A stretch of DNA of 64,000 nt from Kiloniella sp. EL199 (GCF_900313065.1 NZ_OMPU01000013.1:372001-436000); one strand, 5' to 3'; shown: positions 28,090 to 37,190, counted from the first letter of the stretch. Made by a program: numbers and translations. The notes: generated by a model from the letters alone, not told the origin.

Positions 28090-28104
28090 GTAGCACTAGA
28101 AATC
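28081..28104. terminator. hairpin at the convergent GST/TPR gene ends
   Basis: A perfect nine-base stem, GATTTCTAG (28081-28089) with CTAGAAATC (28096-28104) and a six-base loop. It includes the GST stop codon. The T run is poor on both sides, so terminator function is likely but not certain. Confidence 0.5.
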
Positions 28105-28117
28105 ATAATTTTAGAAA

Positions 28118-28897
28118 CTACTCGACAGTTACATCCAATTTTTCGAGGTTTAGTTGTGCGGCATCAGCAGCAGGTGTCCCCAAAGCAATGTTGACGATTC
28201 TGAGCCAATCTTCCCGTGCGCCATTATTATCGCCAGCCAGGCGTTTTAGTATGCCACGTTCAAGCAAGGCTTCCAGATTGTCTGGTTCCAGGTTCAGTGC
28301 GAGAGTGATGTCTTGTAGGGCTTCAGCATCGTTCCCCAGGAAACGCTTTGCGGTGCCGCGCAAGGCTAGGATGTCTGCGCGTTCCGGCTCCAAACTGTGA
28401 GCAACTTCCAGATCAATTAAAGCTTCGTCAAAGCGGCCAAGTTCAGCCAAAATTTCTGCTCGGTCGATGTAGTATTCCGTGCCGTCGGGGAAGAGGGTAA
28501 TTGCTGTGCTTTGTACGGCAAAAGCACGTTCCAAATCACCATGATCATACCAGGCGCGCCCGGCCTGATGAAGCAGTTGCGAGCGTAATTCAACATTGTC
28601 CGTCTTCATCACGTCCGCGAGCTTTTCCAGACGTGTTGCCGCGGCATCGTATATTTTTAATGCATACAATGCTTGCGTCGCACAGTGCTCAGCGGGAAAG
28701 CCGCCGCCTTGAGATGCCCAGGAAAGAGCGGATTCAAATGCAGCGTCCGGTCGGCGTTCAACCAGTTTTATACAGGCGATGTATTGTTCTTCGTGATTGA
28801 TTGGTTCTTTGCGCCCCGCTGCTTCACTTGAAAAGGAGAAGCTAACAGCCATGGGCAGCATAAAAAGAGTCGTGAAGAGTGTGTTTTTTTGTGTCAT
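28118..28897 (-). CDS. secreted tetratricopeptide-repeat protein
   Basis: 259 residues. A signal peptide (MTQKNTLFTTLFMLPMAVSF, ending near SSEAAG) directs it to the periplasm. Several TPR units follow, most clearly AEILAELGRFDEALIDLEVA, SLEPERADILALRGTAKRFL and LNLEPDNLEALLERGILKRL. TPR proteins act as scaffolds; no partner can be named. It is divergent from the SDR gene and convergent with the GST gene. Confidence 0.85.
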   Translation of the reverse strand: MTQKNTLFTTLFMLPMAVSFSFSSEAAGRKEPINHEEQYIACIKLVERRPDAAFESALSWASQGGGFPAEHCATQALYALKIYDAAATRLEKLADVMKTDNVELRSQLLHQAGRAWYDHGDLERAFAVQSTAITLFPDGTEYYIDRAEILAELGRFDEALIDLEVAHSLEPERADILALRGTAKRFLGNDAEALQDITLALNLEPDNLEALLERGILKRLAGDNNGAREDWLRIVNIALGTPAADAAQLNLEKLDVTVE

Positions 28898-28999
28898 AGG
28901 CGCATTTGGACCATAAATTTATTACTTTGCAAGCTTTGCTTTTCAGTTTGTAACGAGACCCTATATAAGAAATTAGGCAATTTCGAGATTGAGGAACGT

Positions 29000-29887
29000 A
29001 TGTCACATCATTCCAAGCATTTGTTTTGTTTTGGCCTGGGTTTTTCTGCCCTGATTTTTGCTAGGCGGATGATGTCTCTTGGCTGGAAAGTATCGGGAAC
29101 AATCCGTCCTGATTCGGATAAAGACAAGGGAAAAAGAGAAAGGTTGGAGAGCGAAGGTATTGTCATTCACAATTTTGAGCGCTCTTTACCTCTAGCAGAT
29201 GCATCAACAGTGTTGGGTGACGTGACCCATATTCTTTCTTCTATCCCACCGGGTAAGGAAGGGGACTGTGTTTTACAGTTGCATGCTGCGGAAATTACCA
29301 AGAGTAAAAATCTTGAATGGATTGGGTATCTTTCTACGACTGGCGTGTATGGTAATCGTGATGGTGGTGTCGTTTTTGAAGATGACCCGCTAGATCCTTC
29401 AAGCCCGCGAAGCGAACAGCGTGCGCAGGCTGAAAAAGAATGGCTGGCTCTTTCGGAAGCAAGTGATATTCCGGTACACATTTTCAGGTTGGCAGGTATC
29501 TATGGCCCGGGGCGAAATCCTTTGGTCTCTCTTAAATCGGGCAAGGTGAAGCAGCGGATAGATAAGCCAGGACACATTTTTAGCCGCATTCATGTTGAAG
29601 ATATTGCAAATGTTCTCGAAGCATCTGTTAACAGCCCTCGGGCTGGACGCATTTACAATGTATGTGACAACGCCCCGGAAGAGCCATCTAAGGTCACCAC
29701 CTACGCCAGCCAGTTGCTGGGTATTGATCCGCCACCTCTTGTTTCATTTGATGAGGCGGAAATGAGTCCTATGGCACAAACCTTCTGGCTGGACAACAAG
29801 CGGGTAGATAATAGCCGTATTGTAAACGAGCTTGGTGTGAAGCTTGATTACCCCGACTATCAATCCGGATTGAAAAGTTTGCTTTAG
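29000..29887 (+). CDS. SDR family NAD(P)-binding protein, YeeZ-like
   Basis: 295 residues. The N-terminal Rossmann loop is FCFGLGFSALIFARRMMSLG, a GxGxxA-type atypical SDR. WIGYLSTTGVYGNRDGG and IFRLAGIYGPGRNPL are typical of the YeeZ / NAD-dependent epimerase-like group. Its substrate is unknown. The start at 29000 has GAGGA five bases upstream; the longer frame to 28889 is rejected because it overlaps the TPR gene start and lacks a ribosome-binding site. It overlaps the end of the convergent cupin gene by four bases. Confidence 0.88.
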   Translation: MSHHSKHLFCFGLGFSALIFARRMMSLGWKVSGTIRPDSDKDKGKRERLESEGIVIHNFERSLPLADASTVLGDVTHILSSIPPGKEGDCVLQLHAAEITKSKNLEWIGYLSTTGVYGNRDGGVVFEDDPLDPSSPRSEQRAQAEKEWLALSEASDIPVHIFRLAGIYGPGRNPLVSLKSGKVKQRIDKPGHIFSRIHVEDIANVLEASVNSPRAGRIYNVCDNAPEEPSKVTTYASQLLGIDPPPLVSFDEAEMSPMAQTFWLDNKRVDNSRIVNELGVKLDYPDYQSGLKSLL

Positions 29888-30339
29888 GTGTTCGCTTTAT
29901 TGGGCTTTAGCGTTTCCTGTGAACAGGCAATTGCTTGAATTAGTCCTCTGAAACGGGTCAGGGATTGCATCTGTCCCTCTAAGTCGTTTGCTGTTGTATC
30001 GTGTGGACTGTTTTCTGTATCTACAGCAAGTTCAGGTTCCGCCAGAAGTACAATCCAGCATTCTTCTTCGGCAAATGGTTTGTGCATGATGCCTTTGGGA
30101 ATTACGTGCAGATCGCCTTCGTTGAGTTCAAGAGTTTTGTCCTTGTAATGCATGAGAAGGCTGCCTTTTACAACATACAGTAATTCATCGTCTTCATCGT
30201 GTTTATGCCAAGCGTATTCATCTTTTATTTTGGCAACTTTAACGCAGTGGTCATTAACCTGTGCCAAAGTTTGAGGTGACCAATGATCGGTTACCTGCTT
30301 CAAGGCATTTGGAAGATTTACAATGTTTTGATCGAGCAT
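29884..30339 (-). CDS. cupin domain protein
   Basis: 151 residues with a single conserved cupin barrel. Motif 1 is DEYAWHKHDEDDELLYVVKG, with His, His and Glu as metal ligands, and motif 2 is EGDLHVIPKGIMHKPFAEEE. The start at 30339 has AAGGA upstream. An in-frame extension to 30627 runs antisense to sense across azlD and is not credible. It is probably the last gene of the MarR-GNAT / azlC / azlD unit, but its role there is unknown. Confidence 0.88.
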   Translation of the reverse strand: MLDQNIVNLPNALKQVTDHWSPQTLAQVNDHCVKVAKIKDEYAWHKHDEDDELLYVVKGSLLMHYKDKTLELNEGDLHVIPKGIMHKPFAEEECWIVLLAEPELAVDTENSPHDTTANDLEGQMQSLTRFRGLIQAIACSQETLKPNKANT

Positions 30340-30404
30340 TTCGGCGCATTTCCTTAATTGGTCGAGGTTATTGAAGGTGGCAAAGCTTATAGATTTGCCA
30401 CTTG

Positions 30405-30722
30405 TCACAGAAGCCATTTGAAAAGGCCAAAGGCGATCATGCCGATGACAATGGTCGTCAGCAGATCCTTGCGAATAAAGCCAACGACCACAGCAACGCA
30501 GGCTGCGAGCAGGGACGCATTCTGCAGATTGAATTCGATATCGCTGCCGTTGGGCATTAAAACGGCGGGGACAATGATGGCTGTTAGAACGGCGGGAGGA
30601 ACAAAATCCAGGGCGATTTTTGCCCAACCCGGAAAGGTAAAGTGGCCCGCAGAAGCAAGAAGGACATATCGTATGCCGAAGGTTACAATGGCCATGCCAG
30701 CAATCATAAGGGCTTCGTTCAT
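30405..30722 (-). CDS. azlD: AzlD family branched-chain amino acid export subunit
   Basis: 105 residues with about four hydrophobic segments (EALMIAGMAIVTFGIRYVLL, AVLTAIIVPAVLM, LAACVAVVVGFI, TTIVIGMIAFGLFKW). This is the small partner of AzlC in a LIV-E type exporter. The start codon shares one base with the azlC stop codon (TAATG), so the two are translationally coupled. Confidence 0.92.
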   Translation of the reverse strand: MNEALMIAGMAIVTFGIRYVLLASAGHFTFPGWAKIALDFVPPAVLTAIIVPAVLMPNGSDIEFNLQNASLLAACVAVVVGFIRKDLLTTIVIGMIAFGLFKWLL

Positions 30723-31534
30723 TATTTTTTACTCCGGCTTAAGAGGTGATAGGACAGGCCAACAGCTAATGCACTGAGGGCAGAGACCATCAAGCCGATT
30801 TTGTGCGGCATGTCGGCTGTTCCCAATGACATGGCACCAGCAATAAGAACACAGGCCAGCATCGGGCGGGTCGTCAGGTAGGGAAGAACCATCCCGATAA
30901 AGGTTGCGGACATGGCAAAGTCTAGACCCCAGTTTCCGATGTCGGGAAAAAGTTCGCCGAGGGTAATGCCGATGACAGTGCAGAGTATCCAGTTGCCATA
31001 CATTGCTGAGAAAGATCCAAGGTAGAACCATTGGACATATTTTTTGCGCCAGATGTCATCAGATTTACGGATCTTGTCTGCAATTGTGGCAAAGCTTTCG
31101 TCGGTCAGGCCAAAGGCAATCAAGGCTCGCCAAGGCCCGGACAGATGTTTTACATCGTCCACCAATGCGGCTGAATAGAGCAGATGGCGAAGGTTTACGA
31201 TAAAGGTTGTGGCTATAATAATGAGTGGTCCGGTTCCGGCGGCAAGCAACCCCAGAGCAATAAACTGGGATGAACCGGCAAACACAAAAATTGACATTGC
31301 GATTGCCCCGAGGGGAGACAAACCACTTTGTTCGGCAAGGGTGCCAAATATAATGCCGAAGGGAATGGCGCCGACAATCATGGGAATGGTCGCGCGAGAT
31401 CCGGCAAAAATTTCTCTAAAGATCTCTTTCCGGGAGAGTTTTTGATCTTCGGCTGTTGTCATGTCCCCGGTATCTATAGGCTGTGTGCCCATAGATATTG
31501 TCGCACAATTGTCAGATGGGGGTACGTTACTCAT
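30722..31534 (-). CDS. azlC: AzlC family branched-chain amino acid transporter
   Basis: Up to 270 residues with several membrane segments. MIVGAIPFGIIFGTLAEQSG, FAGSSQFIALGLLAAG, NLRHLLYSAAL and AFGLTDESFA are conserved AzlC motifs. With AzlD it exports branched-chain or related amino acids. The usual length is near 240, so the ATG at 31462 (MTTAEDQKLSR) may be the true start. It lies nine bases after a MarR-GNAT gene on the same strand, suggesting a coordinated unit. Confidence 0.92.
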   Translation of the reverse strand: MSNVPPSDNCATISMGTQPIDTGDMTTAEDQKLSRKEIFREIFAGSRATIPMIVGAIPFGIIFGTLAEQSGLSPLGAIAMSIFVFAGSSQFIALGLLAAGTGPLIIIATTFIVNLRHLLYSAALVDDVKHLSGPWRALIAFGLTDESFATIADKIRKSDDIWRKKYVQWFYLGSFSAMYGNWILCTVIGITLGELFPDIGNWGLDFAMSATFIGMVLPYLTTRPMLACVLIAGAMSLGTADMPHKIGLMVSALSALAVGLSYHLLSRSKK

Positions 31535-31543
31535 TATTCATAC

Positions 31544-32506
31544 TCATAGTGTTACGGTCATATAGATGTTGGCGCGCCGATAGTCAGATTTACCGTTGGG
31601 GTGTGGCACTTCACAGAAACCCAGTTTTCGATAGAGTTTTTGGGCGTTAATCAGCTTGCGATTACTTTCGAGAAATACTTTTTTTGCGCCAAGATGACGG
31701 GCTTCATTCAAGGCAGCAACAACAAGACGGCGCCCAATGCCTCTGGATTGAGCGGCTGGTGTGACACCAACTTTGGAGATTTCGTAGACGTCGTCTGTGA
31801 CACGTGCGAGAGCGCAAGTGCCGACGGGAGCTCCGCCACAAAGACCGAAGAAAATTGTTCCTCCACGTGAAAGGTAATATCCCCCGGGATTGTCCAGAGA
31901 CTCTTTATCCCATTCCTCTTGAAGGTTGAGGAAATAGTAATCCAGCCATTCTTTGTTCAGTTCTTTGAATGATACTGCGTACTGTGGATCCCAGTTGATG
32001 ATCTCGATGTCTCCGGACAGATAGGGATCCGCCAGATTGTTAAGAACTCTTTGACTGAGCGAAGACTTGTCATTCAGCTGTTCTAGATTGAGAAGCTGGT
32101 TAAGCAAATTACCTGGCTCTGTATCTTTTAACATATTATCAAGAGAGCGTTTGATCTCGTCCCAAATGGGAATAAGTTTTGGTAAAGTGTGCTTTGCCTG
32201 ATCTGACAAGGTCAGTAGCTGTGTGCGTTCATCCCGGGGGGAAGGCTTTTTCTCTATCCAACCCTCCTCAATCATTTTCCGCGCCATTTTGCTGATTGCG
32301 GGGTGGCTGACGCCTGTCGCCGTAGCGCAATCAGACACCGAAACAGCCCCTTCTTTGTACAGAAGGTAGAAGAGCGGGAAAAAACCGGCCTGAATGGTGA
32401 GGCCGGTTTTTTCGTAAATGATGTTGACCTCATTAAAAAGCATATCGCTCAAACGTTTGAGGCGACTGCCAAGTGTGAGGCTGCCGAGGGAGGCAAGAAA
32501 ATTCAT
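31544..32506 (-). CDS. MarR-family regulator fused to GNAT acetyltransferase
   Basis: 320 residues. The first 150 form a MarR winged helix (GAVSVSDCATATGVSHPAISKM, with the wing KKPSPRDERTQLL). The second half is a GNAT domain with the acetyl-CoA loop VTPAAQSRGIGRRLVVAALNEA and the tail SNRKLINAQKLYRKLGF. Such fusions are known as regulator/acetyltransferase proteins. The 32506 ATG gives a sensible N-terminus; an extension to 32614 has no support. It probably regulates the azlCD-cupin genes directly downstream. Confidence 0.9.
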   Translation of the reverse strand: MNFLASLGSLTLGSRLKRLSDMLFNEVNIIYEKTGLTIQAGFFPLFYLLYKEGAVSVSDCATATGVSHPAISKMARKMIEEGWIEKKPSPRDERTQLLTLSDQAKHTLPKLIPIWDEIKRSLDNMLKDTEPGNLLNQLLNLEQLNDKSSLSQRVLNNLADPYLSGDIEIINWDPQYAVSFKELNKEWLDYYFLNLQEEWDKESLDNPGGYYLSRGGTIFFGLCGGAPVGTCALARVTDDVYEISKVGVTPAAQSRGIGRRLVVAALNEARHLGAKKVFLESNRKLINAQKLYRKLGFCEVPHPNGKSDYRRANIYMTVTL

Positions 32507-32633
32507 AATAAACCTATTACGTAACTGGTTACATATTGTCTTATCAAATAGACCTGTTTCGGAAAAGAAGAAAAAGCAGCCGAGATTAAATCGACTGCTT
32601 TGTATGATGTGCAAAAGAGGTTAAGTGAGTGAC

Positions 32634-33431
32634 TTAACGACTGATCTCTTTAACAATTTTCTTAAGTCGTTGTAGATCCTGTGGTTCAGAAAGGCGATGA
32701 TCACCGCTTTTAACCAGAACGACTTCCATGTCGTCAGTTTCAAGCGAATCGACAATTCTGGGGACAATATCCCAAGGAACATCGACGTCCTTCATGCCCT
32801 GAATAAGACGGACTGGACAAGTGATCGGCTGTTTCTTGTCCAGTAAGAGATGTTGCCTGCCTTCTTCGATGAGTTTCAGAGTAATGGCGTAGGGTTCGTC
32901 ACCGTATTCACTTGGTTCGTAATAAACGCCTTCGCTTAATAACGTATCTTTGATTTCTTGCGAAAAGGTGTCCCACATCAGGTCCTGCGTAAAGTCAGGA
33001 GCGGCAGCAATGCCAACAAGACCTTTGGTCCTTTCTGGCCTTTTCAAGGCGGCATTCAACATGATCCAACCACCCATGGATGATCCAACCAGTATCTGAG
33101 GTCCACTTGTCAGTTCGTCAATAACGGCAATGGCATCTTCTGTCCATTGTCCGATTGTGCCATCTGTGAACTTGCCAGAGGATTGTCCATGCCCCATATA
33201 GTCAAAACGGACAAAATTTTGTTTACTGGATTTTGCAAACTCTTCCAGTGCAGTCGCTTTCGAACCCGTCATGTCGGACATATAGCCACCCAGAAAGACG
33301 ATTCCCGGTAAATCGTTATCGCCTTCTGTCTTTATATAGGCTATATGCTGCCCATTAGGGCGTTCGAGAAACTCTGGAACTTGTGCAGTGAACTCTGTAT
33401 CACTATTGGGCGCTGTATCTTTATTGGGCAT
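32634..33431 (-). CDS. alpha/beta hydrolase, ABHD10-like
   Basis: 265 residues. The fold motifs are IVFLGGYMSDMTGSKA (oxyanion region) and FVRFDYMGHGQSSG. The nucleophile elbow is GSSMGG, the acid is in GMKDVDVPWD and the histidine is in SGDHRLSE. The pattern resembles ABHD10-type acyl-thioesterases and esterases. The substrate is not deducible. It diverges from the glycosyltransferase gene, with only 32 bases between the start codons. Confidence 0.85.
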   Translation of the reverse strand: MPNKDTAPNSDTEFTAQVPEFLERPNGQHIAYIKTEGDNDLPGIVFLGGYMSDMTGSKATALEEFAKSSKQNFVRFDYMGHGQSSGKFTDGTIGQWTEDAIAVIDELTSGPQILVGSSMGGWIMLNAALKRPERTKGLVGIAAAPDFTQDLMWDTFSQEIKDTLLSEGVYYEPSEYGDEPYAITLKLIEEGRQHLLLDKKQPITCPVRLIQGMKDVDVPWDIVPRIVDSLETDDMEVVLVKSGDHRLSEPQDLQRLKKIVKEISR

Positions 33432-33463
33432 GAATTAAATAGGACTCCTTGTAGTACCGACAC

Positions 33464-34690
33464 ATGACGGATGGTTCTCACCTTAACACTTTGATCTCTG
33501 AAGCCGCTACCCCGGAGCTTCCTTCTCTTGTGAAATCTGATGGCACCCCCATGACGGTGCTGCAGGTTGTTCCTGCAATGGATTCTGGTGGTGTCGAGCG
33601 CGGTACACTGGACATGGCTAAGGCTATTATTGAAGCCGGCGGGAAAGCAATCGTGGCTTCCCGGGGTGGACAATTGGTTGCACGTCTGAAAATTGCCGGG
33701 GCGGAACATGTTGAGCTTCCGGTACATTCCAAGAATCCATGGACGATGTGGCGAAATACTGGTCGTCTTGTGCGTCTGATTAAAGACAGAGGTGTTGATT
33801 TGGTGCACGCCAGATCGCGCGCTCCAGCTCGTCCAGCTCACAGGGCTGCCCGTAAAACCGGGGTACCTTTTGTGACAACAGTTCATGCGCCATACAATAT
33901 CAACAATGGTCTAAAGCGATATTACAATTCGATTATGACCAAGGGTGATGTTGTTATCTCCATATCTGAATTTGTGGCGGACTATATCCGTAAGAACTAT
34001 CAGGTTGATGAGAGTAAAATCCGCATCGTACACAGAGGCATGGACACGGATAGCTTCTCTCCACATGCTGTTAGTGCCGAGCGTGTTATCCAGTTATCGA
34101 CACAATGGCGACTTCCAGATGGCGTTCCACTGATTATGCTGCCCGGCCGTTTGACTCGCTGGAAAGGACAGAAGGTTCTTCTGCAGGCACTCACGCATCT
34201 TCGGGATATTGATTTGTGTTGTGCACTGGTTGGATCTGATCAAGGGCGGGCAGCTTATCGTGATGAGCTGGAAAAGATGATTATGGATAATGATCTTCTG
34301 AGCCGCGCTTTCATCATGGATGACTGTAATGACATGCCCTCAGCCTATATGCTGTCTGATGTCGTTGTTTCTGCCTCTACTGATCCCGAAGGTTTTGGTC
34401 GGGTTGTTTCCGAAGGGCAGGCAATGGGGCGTCCTGTTGTGGCAAGTGATCACGGTGGCGCAAAGGAACAGCTGGTTCCAAACGAGACAGGCTTTTTGTT
34501 TGAAAACGGCGATGCCGAAAGTTGTGCCCGCGCTATCCGCCGGGCTTTAAGCCTAAATGCCCGCGAGCGAGAAATTCTCTCGCTCAAGGGACAGGAACGC
34601 GTTCAGAAATTTTTCACAAAAAAGCTGATGTGTGCCAAGACCGTTGGCATTTATCGCGAACTTATTTCTGAAAAAACAATCATTGGATAA
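33464..34690 (+). CDS. GT4 family glycosyltransferase
   Basis: 408 residues. A GT-B fold retaining transferase: the N-terminal domain has VLQVVPAMDSGGVERGTLDM and HARSRAPARPAHRAA, and the C-terminal donor-binding domain has MLPGRLTRWKGQKVLL and the EX7E motif DPEGFGRVVSEGQAMG. It probably adds a sugar to LPS or another envelope glycan. The start could instead be the ATG at 33551, since the first 29 residues are low in conservation and the ribosome-binding site at 33464 is distant. Confidence 0.88.
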   Translation: MTDGSHLNTLISEAATPELPSLVKSDGTPMTVLQVVPAMDSGGVERGTLDMAKAIIEAGGKAIVASRGGQLVARLKIAGAEHVELPVHSKNPWTMWRNTGRLVRLIKDRGVDLVHARSRAPARPAHRAARKTGVPFVTTVHAPYNINNGLKRYYNSIMTKGDVVISISEFVADYIRKNYQVDESKIRIVHRGMDTDSFSPHAVSAERVIQLSTQWRLPDGVPLIMLPGRLTRWKGQKVLLQALTHLRDIDLCCALVGSDQGRAAYRDELEKMIMDNDLLSRAFIMDDCNDMPSAYMLSDVVVSASTDPEGFGRVVSEGQAMGRPVVASDHGGAKEQLVPNETGFLFENGDAESCARAIRRALSLNAREREILSLKGQERVQKFFTKKLMCAKTVGIYRELISEKTIIG

Positions 34691-34719
34691 AGCTAGGTTG
34701 TCCCTAGCGTATTGCTATC

Positions 34720-35760
34720 TCAGGAAAAACCCTCTATTGCATTTTGATAGGCGAATAGTGCCGGGTTTCCACCCGTGTGGATAAAGAGAACCTTTGCGCC
34801 GCGGGGGATTTCGCCTGTGCGAACCTGATCTATCAGTCCAGCCATGGTTCTTGCGGTATAGACGGGATCCAGAAGGATCGCTTCCTGTTGTGCTGTTTTT
34901 TCAATGGCCTCTTTGACCTGCGAGTTCATTTTCCCATAACCCGGCGCCAGGGTTTTATCTGATATAATAATATCCTGATCGATTATCAGATTGGGACGGG
35001 ATATCATCTGTGCCAGTTCGCTAGATCTTTTCCTGATACGATCAGTTTGGCTTTTCTGATCTCGTCTGACGCAAATACCTATGATCGGGACATCCCAGCC
35101 AATGGCGCGCGCGCCAACAAGAAAGCCGGCATGTGTCAGGCCACTACCGGAGGGAATGACAACATAGTCAGGCTTCTTTCCTGATGCCATAACCTGTGCA
35201 TAGGTCTCTGCAGCGGCCCTGATATAACCAAGGCCACCATAAGGTAGTGATCCTAATCCGAGATGAATAACATAAGGGCGCCGCCCTTCACCCTCGAGCT
35301 CTTTAGCACGCTTATCAAGTGCTTTGTCAGCACCAGCTTCGTCCTCTCCCTCGGGGAAATAACTAATTTCTGCGCCGAGTAAATTGTTTAAAAAAATATT
35401 TCCAGATTTCCGATAAAGCTGATCATCACTTGGAACGCGTTCTTCGAGTTGAACGTGTGCCTGCCAGCCAAGTTTTGCCGCTGCTGCGGCTGTCAGTCTT
35501 ACAAAGTTTGATTGTAAAGCTCCGGTGATCAAAACTGTATCTGCGTTCGCGTCGACACCAGGTCCAAGGTAGTATTCCAATTGCCGTACCTTATTGCCAC
35601 CAAAGGCCAAGCCATTGCAATCATCTCTCTTGATCCAGAGCTCAATGCCAAGATTTTGTCCAAGCCTTGTTAGCTTCTCAATCGGCGTCGGTTCGTGTCC
35701 AAGAACGATGCGTCGATGTTGCTTGAGTTCAGGAACCAGGTCTTCAGGTTTCGTGTCCAT
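34720..35760 (-). CDS. PLP-dependent D-cysteine desulfhydrase / ACC deaminase family protein
   Basis: About 346 residues, a fold-type II PLP enzyme. The PLP lysine is in AFGGNKVRQLEYYLG, with ITGALQSNFVRLTAAAAAKL and IPSGSGLTHAGFLVG typical of the family. Family activities are D-cysteine desulfhydrase, ACC deaminase and L-cysteate sulfo-lyase. The sequence does not discriminate, although the marine style of the genome makes cysteate lyase worth testing. The start is uncertain among ATGs at 35802, 35766 and 35760. Confidence 0.85.
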   Translation of the reverse strand: MDTKPEDLVPELKQHRRIVLGHEPTPIEKLTRLGQNLGIELWIKRDDCNGLAFGGNKVRQLEYYLGPGVDANADTVLITGALQSNFVRLTAAAAAKLGWQAHVQLEERVPSDDQLYRKSGNIFLNNLLGAEISYFPEGEDEAGADKALDKRAKELEGEGRRPYVIHLGLGSLPYGGLGYIRAAAETYAQVMASGKKPDYVVIPSGSGLTHAGFLVGARAIGWDVPIIGICVRRDQKSQTDRIRKRSSELAQMISRPNLIIDQDIIISDKTLAPGYGKMNSQVKEAIEKTAQQEAILLDPVYTARTMAGLIDQVRTGEIPRGAKVLFIHTGGNPALFAYQNAIEGFS

Positions 35761-35968
35761 GTACATAATTACTATACCAGGTGAGATTGGGTGGATGTGC
35801 AACGAATAGGTTTGAAAGCATTTTTGTTATTTGAACATTAATTGTGATTACTGGATTTCCGCCTGTGTTAAGGTTCCATTTTCCTGAAATAGCAGGTGGC
35901 AGCAAAGACGTAAGCTCTAAGATATCATAGATTGCTGTGACTATTCCGAAAAGGAAAGCCTGTTTCAT
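35744..35968 (-). CDS. doubtful small frame between hydrolase and desulfhydrase genes
   Basis: A 74-residue frame beginning MKQAFLFGIVTAIYDILE. Its ATG overlaps the stop of the upstream alpha/beta hydrolase gene (ATGA), which is typical of coupling, and its 3' end overlaps the preferred desulfhydrase start by 17 bases. No family is recognised and the C-terminal half looks unstructured. It may be real, or a remnant. Confidence 0.3.
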   Translation of the reverse strand: MKQAFLFGIVTAIYDILELTSLLPPAISGKWNLNTGGNPVITINVQITKMLSNLFVAHPPNLTWYSNYVHGHET

Positions 35969-36786
35969 GATTCAGCCTGTTTAATGAAATCCAGAATAAG
36001 ATTTTGAATCTTTTCTGGTTGATCGAGATTAGCAAAATGCCCTGCATTTTCTACTTTTGAATGAACGAAGCTTGCCTTTCCTTCCAATACTTCAATTGTT
36101 TCAGGCAAATATCGATTAATACTCTTGTCGTGGCTTCCGCGAATGATCTGAATAGGGCCTTGGAATTCTAATGCTGTCTTTCGGTAATCATAATGGCGAA
36201 GTGATTTTTGGATTGTATAAGCTGCCTTCACATTTAAGTTGGGATACGCAGTTAAAATAAATTGCTTGGTTCTTTCCACACTTGTCGCACTTCTGGCGAC
36301 TAATTTAGCCATACGAGTGGTCCCCAAAAGACGCATCATCGCGTACTGAAGTATGGGAATAAAAGGTGGAAAATTTAATGAGAACGCTGTGCCAAAAGTT
36401 GTCAACGATGAGATTTTTTCAGGTGCAATTTCAAGCAGGGCGAGATTTGCTACCCCTCCCATCGAGTTTCCAACTAAATGGATAGGGCGCTTTCCCATGT
36501 GTTGGCATAGTAATAGAAGATCATCCGCCATTGCCTTCACAGAAATAGATTCAAACGTTAGTGGATCAGGGGGGCTGATGTCACCATGTCCGCGCATATC
36601 AGGCACAACACAGCAATAACCCGAACGACTAAACAACTCAGCGTCAGCATCGAATTGGTGATGATTAGAGCCTAACCCATGCACCATCAATATAACGGAA
36701 TAATTATTTTCACCCCATACTTGGAAGCCTAAAGTCACGCCGTCAGCGCACGTCAGTGTTTTATGGACAGGGTTCATTGAACGCAT
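35965..36786 (-). CDS. alpha/beta hydrolase
   Basis: 273 residues with the classical alpha/beta hydrolase layout: ILMVHGLGSNHHQFD (oxyanion HG), VVPDMRGHGDISPPD, nucleophile elbow GNSMGG, acid in IIRGSHDKSINRYL and histidine in VENAGHFANLDQPE. This is the 3-oxoadipate enol-lactonase/epoxide-hydrolase-like group; the substrate is unknown. It precedes the desulfhydrase gene on the same strand. Confidence 0.88.
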   Translation of the reverse strand: MRSMNPVHKTLTCADGVTLGFQVWGENNYSVILMVHGLGSNHHQFDADAELFSRSGYCCVVPDMRGHGDISPPDPLTFESISVKAMADDLLLLCQHMGKRPIHLVGNSMGGVANLALLEIAPEKISSLTTFGTAFSLNFPPFIPILQYAMMRLLGTTRMAKLVARSATSVERTKQFILTAYPNLNVKAAYTIQKSLRHYDYRKTALEFQGPIQIIRGSHDKSINRYLPETIEVLEGKASFVHSKVENAGHFANLDQPEKIQNLILDFIKQAES

Positions 36787-37190
36787 TCCTGACTTCTAGC
36801 TAATTAATGTTTCACAGTTTTACCGCGCGCATTTCGGGAAGCCTGTTGCAGAACTGAATAGATGTTGGGATGCTTGTTCATACGCATGATTATTGTACCA
36901 AGTAAGATGAGTCATGAATTCGCTTGGAAAGTGTGCCTGCTATTTGAGCATTAATTTCGAAGACGGGGAAGCTCTCTTGTTTAATCAAGTTTATGCCTGA
37001 ATTCTTCTGAATGTCTCTACAGGGTGGCCTGAAAAAATGAATAGAAAAAACGAATAGAGTGATTCTTTTGATTAAAAGCGCGGAATCCTTGGCGGTGTGC
37101 TTGACAGTACAGGGAATCCTTTTACATTGCTGGAACTCTGTAAGAGTCAATTTTCCTAGATGATAGAACAGTAACTGAGAACGATTTCCG
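36787..37190. other. thrS upstream region without a gene
   Basis: 404 bases between the divergent alpha/beta hydrolase gene and thrS. A promoter-like pair, TTGACA and TACATT, lies near its 3' end. A 102-residue minus-strand frame that overlaps the thrS start has no recognisable sequence. No tRNA or T-box-like structure was seen. Confidence 0.5.
37101..37128 (+). promoter_or_regulatory. candidate sigma-70 promoter of thrS
   Basis: A perfect -35 TTGACA (37101-37106) and TACATT (37123-37128) as a 4-of-6 -10 element, separated by 16 bases. The start codon lies 62 bases downstream of the -10. Confidence 0.5.

Noticed and set aside
30340-30627. N-terminal extension of the cupin protein
   Set aside because: It lies over azlD in another frame, reads as an arginine-rich shadow, and a good ribosome-binding site sits before the internal ATG at 30339.
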